Assembly: GCA_027622495.1 (NCBI GenBank)
Contig: JAQBYL010000153.1
Span: 1-8,939, forward strand
DNA length: 8,939 nucleotides
From: Pseudomonadota bacterium
Lineage (GTDB): Bacteria; Pseudomonadota; Gammaproteobacteria; Pseudomonadales; Azotimanducaceae
Direction of reading: 5' to 3'
Below the pieces are notes generated by a model that was not told where the DNA came from, made no database searches, and saw nothing but the letters and a program-made list of their open reading frames with translations. Below, one piece after another: positions 1 through 5,881 of this stretch (positions within the stretch are counted from its first letter, which is position 1; every line of letters begins with the position of its first letter). The translations under genes were made by a program, and so were the position numbers.

Positions 1-95
1 TTGGCGAGGCCTTTTGTGGCAATCAGCTTTTCGGCGGCCCGCATGAGGGCCAGGCGGGTCGCTTCACTTCGTGGCTGTTTCTGTCGCGCTACCAT
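1..95 (-). CDS. TetR-family transcriptional regulator, N-terminal fragment
   Basis: The reverse strand reads ATG at 95-93 and stays open for 31 codons to the left edge, so only the N-terminus is present. The peptide starts MVARQKQPRSEATR and continues into an amphipathic helix ending in KLIATKGLA. This is the typical opening of a TetR-type DNA-binding domain: a basic tail, then helix 1 with the R-xx-L-xx-AAEKL-x-xx-G pattern. The helix-turn-helix itself lies outside the window. TetR proteins are usually repressors that bind a dyad near their own promoter and release it on binding a small ligand. The divergent arrangement with the gene at 198, about 100 bases away, suggests it controls that gene and the dehydratase-like gene behind it. 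The ligand cannot be told. The fragment is short, but the pattern is characteristic. Confidence 0.72.
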   Translation of the reverse strand, partial: MVARQKQPRSEATRLALMRAAEKLIATKGLA

Positions 96-197
96 GGTTG
101 CAGGGATTCGAGGTGTGCAGATCTGGTGAATAATGAGTAACATTAATAACACAGGTGGCATGCGCCTGCCTACGCCGGGGTAACGAGTGAGTCAAAT
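96..197. promoter_or_regulatory. Divergent intergenic region with candidate TetR operator
   Basis: This gap separates the divergent TetR-type gene and the gene at 198. It contains an AT-richer stretch at about 126-150 and, at 152-168, an imperfect inverted repeat. The arms are CAGGTG and CGCCTG, with five of six positions paired around a 5-base centre. A site like this between a TetR gene and a divergent operon is where the repressor would be expected to bind. I could not place convincing -35/-10 boxes. The gene at 198 has only a weak GAGTGAG-like ribosome-binding sequence at about 185-191. The operator is a guess from position and symmetry. Confidence 0.3.
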
Positions 198-815
198 ATG
201 ATCAGAAAACTGATGTGGGGTTCGGCGCTTGGTGTTTATGCCGTCTTCTTCGGCTGGTACACGAACCTGTCTGGACCCATGAGCGAGCAGGAAATTCAGA
301 CCGTTCTTGAGCGGGTGCGCAGCAGTCAGACATCGGCAGACGCTTTGCAGACCATCGAGGCCTTCATGCGCAGCGATACCGGCGATGACTTTGTGATGGT
401 CAATCTGCTGGAACTCAACAACCATCCAGCGGATCTGCCAGCCACGGGGATCGGCGCCACCCCGATGCAACTCCTTGATCACTATATGGAGCACATGTAC
501 GCGGCCCAATTCAAACGCGCCTGTCATCCGCTCTTTTTCGGTGCAGTGGCAGGCAATGCGCTGGATCTCTCCGGTATAGAAGGGGGGCAGACCTGGAGTC
601 AGAGTGCGCTGTTCCGCTATCGCAGTCGGCGGGACGTCATGGAAATCGCCAGCGATCCTGCGTTTGATGAACGCCATGAGTACAAAATGGCTGCGTTGCT
701 GAAGACCATTGCGGTACCGGTGGAACCTTCTCTGATGATCGATATGCGCCTGTTTGTGGCCCTTCTGCTGTTTTCAGTTTTTTCGGCGCTGGACTGGGTG
801 TTGTTCAGAAAGTAG
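198..815 (+). CDS. Membrane-anchored DUF1330-like (dimeric alpha/beta barrel) protein
   Basis: This is a 205-residue protein of unknown function. Residues 5-23 and 182-203 are hydrophobic and likely membrane segments, the second ending in a basic FRK tail. Between them lies a soluble domain. The strand FVMVNLLEL (65-73), the GATPMQLLDHYMEHM helix (86-100), a G-rich hairpin, ALFRYRSRRDVMEIASDPAF (137-156) and a terminal strand KTIAVPVEP (169-177) follow the order seen in DUF1330 and related small ferredoxin-like alpha/beta-barrel proteins. In those proteins the (R)YxSR-xx-x-E-xxxDP-x-(F/Y) stretch is the recognisable part. DUF1330-like proteins are cytosolic and around 100 residues, so two flanking membrane segments are unusual. 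The gene starts an operon with the dehydratase-like gene, 37 bases downstream, and is divergent from a TetR-type regulator. I infer an accessory role in the same catabolic step. The family match is by pattern, not by search. Confidence 0.6.
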   Translation: MIRKLMWGSALGVYAVFFGWYTNLSGPMSEQEIQTVLERVRSSQTSADALQTIEAFMRSDTGDDFVMVNLLELNNHPADLPATGIGATPMQLLDHYMEHMYAAQFKRACHPLFFGAVAGNALDLSGIEGGQTWSQSALFRYRSRRDVMEIASDPAFDERHEYKMAALLKTIAVPVEPSLMIDMRLFVALLLFSVFSALDWVLFRK

Positions 816-1218
816 TTTCGCTTTTTCGAAGAAGACGATCAGGAGAAACAGCATGAATGCGCTGGATGAACGCTCTCTTGGCTGGCTGCGGTATCTGCAC
901 CGTAAAGCAACCACCGCAGACAACTGGGATCGGGGCAGCCGTCCGCATCCGCACTGGGATGAAACCAGCGGCGAACCGATGACCTCATGGCATCGCTTTG
1001 ACCTGATCGACTCGAGCTACGCGGTGGCGTTGATGTGCGATGCCACCCCCGCGTGGCGCGAGGTCTACAGCACCATCCTCGACGAACTGGTGGCAAGACA
1101 TACCAGTTGGTGGAGTGCGTCTGACTGGATGACGCAGTTCGGCCATGATCCCGACCGCGCGAGCTACCCTGACCGCTACCGTCCGTTGATCCCCGCTCAA
1201 CACTGGGGCGCCTACAAT

Positions 1219-1250
1219 GTACCGGGCTGGACTGGTACCGGGCTGGACTG
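1219..1250 (+). repeat. Perfect 16-bp tandem duplication causing a frameshift
   Basis: GTACCGGGCTGGACTG occurs at 1219-1234 and again at 1235-1250 with no spacer. Sixteen is not a multiple of three, so the second copy moves the dehydratase-like frame by one base. Deleting either copy restores a continuous frame exactly at a codon boundary (the Val codon at 1219). This is the signature of a single slippage or duplication event, a misassembly, or a reversible repeat-number switch. Confidence 0.95.
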
Positions 1251-1513
1251 CCAACGGGATCAAGCCCTACAACGTGCAGCCAGACCCCATTGCCGCTGAC
1301 GGCATGCTGTTCTACAAGGGGTTTTTTACACTTCTGATGAGTCTGCACCGATACGTGTCGGGGGACACAAAGTGGGATCAACCCTTTGCCATGATCCGCG
1401 ATGGTGCTGACACATTCACCTGGAGCCACAGCGGTGTGGCCGAGCATCTGGCCAGTCAGTGGCATAACTCTCAGATTGGCTGCCACTGCGAGAACACAAA
1501 GATCTGGCCGTAC

Positions 1514-1546
1514 TGACTGAGTGGCGCGGGCCTCGGTATGAGGCTC
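1514..1546 (+). other. In-frame UGA followed by bacterial SECIS-like stem-loop
   Basis: TGA at 1514-1516 is followed by a stem of GGGCCTC (1528-1534) and GAGGCTC (1540-1546). The stem has seven pairs including one G-U, closing the 5-base loop GGTAT (1535-1539). Eighteen bases separate the UGA from the loop. Counting the UGA as 1-3, the loop is G22 G23 U24 A25 U26. In the E. coli fdhF selenocysteine insertion element, as I recall it, the loop bases that SelB reads are G23 and U24, and the UGA is likewise followed by C. Against it, the fdhF bulged U17 is absent, since position 17 is a paired G. The hairpin lies in coding sequence of moderately high GC, where short stems arise by chance. Confidence 0.4.
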
Positions 1547-2319
1547 TATGACCAGATGTTCGGCACCAGGCATCACGGTGCGTTCGATGAGTGGTGGACC
1601 TACGCTGCCAGCAACTATGTGACCTGGCAGGATGATCAACCTGTTGGTCTGGATCTGTATTACGACCCTGTCGTCGATGAGCATGTAGGCCATGGACCCA
1701 GGGGCATCATTGCCCCGACCTGGTACTTCGCGCCGCAGCGACCTGTAGTAGCACTTGCTGGCTGGCGAACTGCGGCTTCGTTCAATGGCATATTCGAGGA
1801 CGGACCGATCCGCGGTCTCGACATTCCAGGCAATGCGACCATGACGCTGCAGATCGCCGGTGAATTTGCTGACGCACAAACAAAGGCGCGCATCTGGGCG
1901 GCAGCAGAACCCCACATCGAACCGGTGTGGGACCGTGAGGCAGGCGAATTCACCCTGGGTTTTAACCTGAACGAACGCTACCCGCGCGGGCAGTTGAACG
2001 CTCGAGCAATGGCCGGCTGGGTGTGCACACCCGGTGCCTGGTCGCGGATATTCAATCAACCCAACCTCACAAAATTTACTCAGCCGACAGTTGAAGGGGT
2101 CGACTTCCCGCGGATCGCGCTGAGCGAAGCGAGATGGGATGGTTCAGCTGTGCATCTTTCCGCGCATGCGCAAAATCAGGCGAGCTTCGGGTTACGAACT
2201 GCCATGAAGATCACTCAGGTGGAATCAACCTCGGGCTGGGTGATGACACGCGCCAATGGCGAAAAGACCACCCTGCAGGCCGGGGGTGAAAGTGTGAAGG
2301 TCGAGATGCTTGCCGATAA

Positions 2320-3426
2320 TCAGCCGGTGGTGTTGCGCAGGGAAGGCTGATCAGTGGAGGCATAAGTCTTGTAGCGACTGCCGTTTTCGGTGGCGAGGAA
2401 TGCGGCGAGGTTGATACTTTCCTGGCGCAGAAAACCCGTGTCGGGCAAAGCCCCTGAATTCACAAGCTCAATGACTGCACACACTGACGATGCAGTGGTC
2501 CAGGCAATCGCGCGGTAGCGCTGCCCGTCAATCTCAATAGGGAAATAAGATCGCACATATTCGCGCCGGTTCAACTGCTGCCCCTGCAGGCCTTCTGCCG
2601 ACACATGTATGTGCACCACGTCTTCATCTACTGGTGGTTTGGCATTTTTCAATATGTTTCCGGCCAGTTGCCGGTCCTCACGCATGAGTAACTCGTGAAA
2701 GAAAAAGTTCATGAGTCTGGCATGCCCCGGGTAGCGCATGGTTTTGTAGTCCAGATTCAGTACCCGGTCTTTGTAAGTGTCACACATGGTGCCCAGACCA
2801 CCTGATGTGGTAAACGCCTCCAGGCCAATGCCGTTCACATATACAGTCTCTAACCATTCCATCGGCGAGATCCATTTGTGTTCACCCTGTTCGATGCCTT
2901 CACAGTCGTTCAGGTATTCATTGACCACGCCTTCGGGCGACCAGTTGAACGAATAGCCTAAGAGGCCCGTAGGGTGTCTGGGCAACGCGCCCACACGCAG
3001 CTTGATGGATCGGATCGTGTCGAACTGTTCAGCAAGATGGGCCCCGACGATGCCGACAAAGCCGGGCGCTAACCCGCACTGGGGAGCCATCAGACGTTTG
3101 CTGTTTTTTGCAAGGTCCATGATCCGTTCGGTGGTTGCAACATCCTCGGTCAGATCAAAATAGAAGAGACCAAGCTGTGCTGCTGTTTCCGCCACCCGGC
3201 GGTTCAGATGGTAAGGCAGGCAGGAAAGGACGGCGTCGTGGCCTTTCAGGATTCGGGCTATTTCTGCCTCATCATCCAGTGCGGCCGTTACGGTAGTGAA
3301 TGGATCTTGTGCCGCAGGGCTTTGATCTGCACCCGTCACAGAAAACCCTGAGCGCGCAAGCAAACGCGCAGCCAGACTGCCGACTCCACCCAGACCGAGA
3401 ACACAGATGGATCTGATCTTGCTCAT
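2320..3426 (-). CDS. Saccharopine/lysine-dehydrogenase-like NAD(P)-dependent oxidoreductase
   Basis: This is a 368-residue protein starting MSKIRSICVLGLGGVG. The first 36 residues of the open frame upstream of this ATG are Cys-rich and not family-like. They also overlap the divergent gene, so I place the start at 3426, although only a weak GCGGAT precedes it. Residues 5-33 form a Rossmann beta-alpha-beta with the GxGGxG motif (11-16) ending in GAD. Residues 64-92 (DAVLSCLPYHLN...GLFYFDLTED) and CGLAPGF (117-123) are typical of the saccharopine dehydrogenase-like superfamily. The middle domain (LGYSFNWSPEGVVNEY, 156-171, and TTSGGLGT, 206-213) resembles lysine 6-dehydrogenase and related enzymes, which are of similar size. 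The reaction is probably NAD(P)-linked oxidation of an amino acid or condensed amino-acid adduct, but the substrate is not readable. The gene overlaps the end of the convergent dehydratase-like gene by 31 bases and is divergent from the metal transporter across a dyad. Confidence 0.75.
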   Translation of the reverse strand: MSKIRSICVLGLGGVGSLAARLLARSGFSVTGADQSPAAQDPFTTVTAALDDEAEIARILKGHDAVLSCLPYHLNRRVAETAAQLGLFYFDLTEDVATTERIMDLAKNSKRLMAPQCGLAPGFVGIVGAHLAEQFDTIRSIKLRVGALPRHPTGLLGYSFNWSPEGVVNEYLNDCEGIEQGEHKWISPMEWLETVYVNGIGLEAFTTSGGLGTMCDTYKDRVLNLDYKTMRYPGHARLMNFFFHELLMREDRQLAGNILKNAKPPVDEDVVHIHVSAEGLQGQQLNRREYVRSYFPIEIDGQRYRAIAWTTASSVCAVIELVNSGALPDTGFLRQESINLAAFLATENGSRYKTYASTDQPSLRNTTG

Positions 3427-3454
3427 AGGGATGCATCCGCACAAACAGGAGATT

Positions 3455-3475
3455 GAGTTAAACCCTGTTAAACTC
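3455..3475. promoter_or_regulatory. Strong dyad in the divergent promoter region
   Basis: The arms GAGTTAAAC (3455-3463) and GTTAAACTC (3467-3475) pair at eight of nine positions around the 3-base centre CCT. The same stretch can be read as a direct repeat of GTTAAAC with a 10-base period, one helical turn, because each half is itself nearly palindromic. It lies in the 78-base gap between the oxidoreductase (start 3426, -) and the transporter (start 3505, +). That is a natural place for an operator acting on one or both genes. No regulator gene is adjacent, so the binding protein is unknown. Confidence 0.5.
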
Positions 3476-3504
3476 GCCGGGCAAGTCAATAGCGAAACCA
3501 ATTC

Positions 3505-4194
3505 ATGACTCATCACGAACAACACCGTGTACATCGGTCGGGCTGGCTGCGTGCTGCGGTGATGGGAGCGAATGATGGGATTGTCTCTACCGCGAGTCTG
3601 ATCATCGGGGTCGCGGCGGCCGGTGCCACACAGGACAGTATTCTTCTGGCGGGTGTTGCGGGTCTGGTAGCCGGCGCGATGTCGATGGCGGCGGGAGAGT
3701 ATGTGTCTGTGAGTTCACAGTCAGATACCGAGAATGCCGACCTTGCGATTGAAAAGATTGCCCTGGAAGAGGACTTCGATTCCGAAATGCATGAACTGGC
3801 CAAGATCTACGAAGGTCGCGGTCTGGATCACGCCTTGGCGGCGGAGGTTGCGCAAGCGCTTATGGCGCACGATGCGCTTGGTGCTCATGCCCGGGACGAG
3901 ATTGGCATATCAGAAAGTGCCAACGCAAACCCGGTTCAGGCCGCCCTGTCTTCTGCAACGACATTTGTCGTGGGTGCGGGCCTGCCGCTGGTGGTCGCGA
4001 TGGTCATCACCCCTCCTGCGTTGATCCCGGCCGTAGGCATTTCTTCGCTGTTGTTTTTAGCGCTTCTTGGCGGGCTCGCAGCGCGCACCGGTGGAGCGTC
4101 GATTGTGATCGGCGCAACCCGTGTCACTTTCTGGGGAGCGCTGGCGATGGCGCTGACGGCAGCAGCAGGTCGGATGATCGGGGTCGGTGTGTGA
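3505..4194 (+). CDS. VIT1/CCC1-family iron/manganese transporter
   Basis: This is a 229-residue inner-membrane protein. After a His-rich N-terminus it carries GANDGIVSTASL (21-32) and AGAMSMAAGEYVSVSSQ (56-72). These are the two hallmark stretches of the vacuolar iron transporter (VIT1/CCC1/nodulin-21-like) family, lining the first two membrane helices. An acidic, Glu-rich helical segment follows (74-138; E76, E83, E88, E89, E94, E97). It corresponds to the cytosolic metal-binding domain between helices 2 and 3. Three more hydrophobic helices lie at about 148-170, 172-193 and 198-226. Family members move Fe2+ or Mn2+ out of the cytosol in exchange for protons, and bacterial ones are thought to relieve metal excess. 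No clear Shine-Dalgarno precedes the ATG. The next gene follows after 50 bases on the same strand. The dyad at 3455-3475 may regulate it. Confidence 0.9.
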   Translation: MTHHEQHRVHRSGWLRAAVMGANDGIVSTASLIIGVAAAGATQDSILLAGVAGLVAGAMSMAAGEYVSVSSQSDTENADLAIEKIALEEDFDSEMHELAKIYEGRGLDHALAAEVAQALMAHDALGAHARDEIGISESANANPVQAALSSATTFVVGAGLPLVVAMVITPPALIPAVGISSLLFLALLGGLAARTGGASIVIGATRVTFWGALAMALTAAAGRMIGVGV

Positions 4195-4244
4195 CACCGT
4201 TGTTTTAGCAGTACTATCTTCAGACCCCATATGGAAGGAACGTC

Positions 4245-4988
4245 ATGCACCCGATCAAAGCCCGCAGTGTTCCAGGAATAATACTGTTACTGGCCGTGGC
4301 CAGCTCACTGCTCGGATCCAACGTTCTGGCGCAGTCCGAGCGCGGTCCCAGATCTCAGCCGGATACACAGATGGGTCTGTATGCGCCTGATCAGCACCCC
4401 CTGTACGACGGTCAGTTCAAGATTCGTGGTGGTCGTATTTATCAGGCAGGTACATTGAACGATCCCTCACCCTGGGATCATATGGATGATGACGCGAGTA
4501 ACCTGCGGGCGGTTGAAGGCGAGATCATCATCGACGTCAACGAGATCACCAACGCCGGTACATTCCGGGCCAGCCTCGAGCTTCCGGAAGGCCGTTTCGA
4601 AGTGGTGCTTGATCGCGTGCATGAGTTCTCGCCGTGTCAGGACGGCGGTATTGCGGCTTATCTTTTTGAGCATGGAAATTCCGGCTGTGGCGATTCCAAC
4701 TGGCCGAAAAGTCTGCTGTATGTAGCCGGGTGGGGTTATGGCCATGCGACGTTGAATGGCGTTCGCCGTTATGACGAGTATGAGATTCATTTCATGGTCA
4801 CCCAGGGCATGCGCGATCGGCGCACGTTGAAGGTGATGTCGCAAGCCACACCCGGTGAGGCAGGCTGGGTCAATCCGGCAGCCCAGCAACTGGACTTTTA
4901 TATACGCAGTCCAGCCCGCAATGAGGCGAATCATCCGCAGCGTGAGGTGTTCGATCATTTTTTTGCCATGGAAGTCACCTGGCAATGA
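4245..4988 (+). CDS. Secreted protein of unknown function
   Basis: This is a 247-residue protein with a clear Sec signal peptide: a basic MHPIKAR start, a hydrophobic core GIILLLAVASSLLG, and a probable cut after VLA (residue 29). GGAAGGAA (4233-4240) lies just upstream of the ATG. The mature part looks beta-rich, with alternating patterns such as EGEIIIDVNE, GTFRASLELPEGRFEVVLD and EYEIHFMVTQ. It contains two cysteines, C131 and C148, suitable for a periplasmic disulfide, around a Gly/Asn-rich loop. The terminal stretch FDHFFAMEVTWQ ends on a beta-strand-like pattern, and aromatic residues are frequent (GWGYGH at 162-167). I do not recognise the family. It sits between the metal transporter and the acetyltransferase on the same strand, 50 and 37 bases away, so it may be co-transcribed. 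No function should be inferred from that alone. Confidence 0.75.
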   Translation: MHPIKARSVPGIILLLAVASSLLGSNVLAQSERGPRSQPDTQMGLYAPDQHPLYDGQFKIRGGRIYQAGTLNDPSPWDHMDDDASNLRAVEGEIIIDVNEITNAGTFRASLELPEGRFEVVLDRVHEFSPCQDGGIAAYLFEHGNSGCGDSNWPKSLLYVAGWGYGHATLNGVRRYDEYEIHFMVTQGMRDRRTLKVMSQATPGEAGWVNPAAQQLDFYIRSPARNEANHPQREVFDHFFAMEVTWQ

Positions 4989-5025
4989 AGTCATTCGGCG
5001 GTGAGTCAGGCAAAGGGGGCCGGAT

Positions 5026-5490
5026 ATGACAATCAACATCAGAAACGCAGGCAGTGAAGACAAGGCAGCTTGTGTTGGATTGCTGAAGGCGTTGAGCGGT
5101 GCCACCGGTAGTAATATAACCCTCACAATCAACGACGTGTTTGAGCGCCTGCTTGACAAAAACCGGGGTGAAATCCTGGTCGCTGAAGAAGCGGGTGTGC
5201 TGCTCGGCATGGCAACCGTCAGCTATAACCTGGCCCTGCGATATGGCGGTGAATACTGCCAGTTGGAAGAACTGATCGTGAGCGAACGGGCCAGGGGCAA
5301 GAATCTCGGCGGTCTGCTGGTGCAACGCACGGTTGATACTGCGCGTGCGCGTGGGTGTGCCGAATACGGTCTTTACCTGGTAGAAAGCACCGAGCATAAC
5401 CGCGGGTTTTACGAGAAATACGGCTTTATTGCTGTGGGTACCGAGATGCGTCAGAAGCTCAGAGACTCGGCAACGGGAGAACCCACGTGA
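5026..5490 (+). CDS. GNAT-family N-acetyltransferase
   Basis: This is a 154-residue protein with the full GNAT layout. It has an N-terminal strand TINIRNAGSEDKAAC and strands EILVAEEAGVLLGMATVSY (49-67). The acetyl-CoA site is in LEELIVSERARGKNLGGLLV (80-99), then a helix, and the closing motif B NRGFYEKYGFIAVG (125-138). In motif A the usual R-x-x-G-x-G/A reads R90-G-K-N93-L-G95, an Asn for the central Gly. AAGGGGG (5013-5019) gives a strong ribosome-binding site. Such enzymes move an acetyl group from acetyl-CoA to an amine on a small molecule or protein, and the substrate cannot be read here. Its stop codon overlaps the GTG start of the following membrane protein by four bases (GTGA), so the two are translationally coupled. 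Confidence 0.88.
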   Translation: MTINIRNAGSEDKAACVGLLKALSGATGSNITLTINDVFERLLDKNRGEILVAEEAGVLLGMATVSYNLALRYGGEYCQLEELIVSERARGKNLGGLLVQRTVDTARARGCAEYGLYLVESTEHNRGFYEKYGFIAVGTEMRQKLRDSATGEPT

Positions 5491-5870
5491 ATCTCGACAA
5501 GGTGATCTTCGGTTTTTTTATTGTTCTTGCCCTGACGTTGAATCTGGCGTTTGTAATCGGCCCGATCGACAACCCGGACAACCACAACGTGTGGATCCTG
5601 TTCGCAACGATTGTGGTTAACCTGATTGCGACCATCCTCAAGTTTGGTGATCGTTCTCAGATTGGTGCACTTCTGTTGGCAACCGGTCTGGTCGCAGATC
5701 TGCAGCTGGTGGTTTGCGCGAGCATCTGGACCATCGCAGTTTACGGAACGCAAAGCGGCCTTTCTGCCACCGCGCTTGCCAGTATTGTGTCGATTGCATC
5801 GGGTGCACTGGCGGCCAACTTCGTGTCGGTCACCCTGGTGGTTGCCGATACATTGGCGAGTCGCCGCTAG
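5487..5870 (+). CDS. Small integral membrane protein, DUF6394-like, upstream of K+ channel
   Basis: This is a 127-residue protein starting at GTG 5487 (MNLDKVIFGFF), overlapping the acetyltransferase stop by four bases. It is almost wholly hydrophobic, with segments at about 6-25, 35-52, 58-86 (probably a helix with a break) and 92-122, and a short basic end (SRR). Conserved-looking polar spots are DNPDNHN (28-34), LKFGDRSQIGA (51-61) and VADLQL (69-74). From memory this matches the DUF6394 family found directly before potassium-channel genes in gammaproteobacteria. The channel gene starts 11 bases later with its own AGAGGA. I infer an auxiliary or regulatory partner of the channel; no biochemical role is known to me. 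Confidence 0.75.
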   Translation: MNLDKVIFGFFIVLALTLNLAFVIGPIDNPDNHNVWILFATIVVNLIATILKFGDRSQIGALLLATGLVADLQLVVCASIWTIAVYGTQSGLSATALASIVSIASGALAANFVSVTLVVADTLASRR

Positions 5871-5881
5871 AGGATCGCCGC

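Larger units (their letters stand above)
853..2350 (+). pseudogene. Linalool dehydratase/isomerase-like gene, frameshifted and with in-frame UGA (possible selenoprotein)
   Basis: Translation starts at ATG 853, seven bases after a good AGGAG (841-845). As written it ends at 1299 (148 aa), because an exact 16-bp tandem duplication at 1219-1250 shifts the frame. Removing one copy gives a smooth reading (YNVPGWTANGIKPYN) that continues to a TGA at 1514-1516 and then, in the same frame, 277 more codons to a TGA at 2348-2350. The whole would be 493 residues. The 130-230 region aligns by eye with linalool dehydratase/isomerase (LinD): YKG...SL...V(S/T)G, then C-x8-X followed by S-x-A-x-L and (L/V)YD...G. 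The first Cys (207) matches LinD Cys171. The UGA (residue 216) falls on LinD Cys180, both active-site residues. The later half (GWRTAASF, TLQIAGEFAD, QLNARAMAGW) is intact. LinD hydrates or dehydrates and isomerises monoterpene alcohols without a cofactor. Two readings remain: a recently inactivated gene, or a selenoprotein whose frame is broken only by an assembly error or reversible repeat. Confidence 0.72.

Noticed and set aside
817..830. Possible terminator TTCG / CGAA after the first operon gene
   Set aside because: The stem is only four pairs and lies between two genes 37 bases apart that look co-transcribed. The T-run is in the loop, not after the stem.
1230..1250. Programmed ribosomal frameshift in the dehydratase-like gene
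   Set aside because: There is no slippery heptamer or adjacent structure, and the exact 16-bp tandem copy fully explains the change of frame.
1514..1516. Genome-wide reassignment of TGA to Trp or Gly
   Set aside because: TGA is the natural stop of several intact genes here (4192-4194, 4986-4988, 5488-5490, and the end of this same gene at 2348-2350).
839..2059. 406-codon open frame on the minus strand across the dehydratase-like gene
   Set aside because: It has no recognisable domain order, is very rich in Arg, Ser and Cys, and mirrors the GC-rich codon pattern of the plus-strand gene. The plus-strand frames, once the 16-bp repeat and the UGA are allowed for, give a coherent family-like protein.
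1538..2350. Separate gene starting at ATG 1538
   Set aside because: No ribosome-binding site precedes it, the ATG lies in the stem-loop, and the frame is the direct continuation of the sequence before the UGA. It would start inside the catalytic domain.
3427..3534. N-terminal extension of the oxidoreductase to 3534
   Set aside because: The added 36 residues are not Rossmann-like, contain several Cys, and would cover the dyad and the start of the divergent transporter. The GLGGVG motif fits a start at 3426.
4467..5210. 247-codon minus-strand frame across the secreted-protein and acetyltransferase genes
   Set aside because: It spans two well-supported plus-strand genes and their gap and has no recognisable domain, so it is a frame shadow.
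5714..5881. N-terminal extension of the K+ channel
   Set aside because: It would overlap most of the membrane-protein gene in another frame and is Cys/His/Arg-rich with no membrane character. ATG 5882 has a good AGAGGA site.
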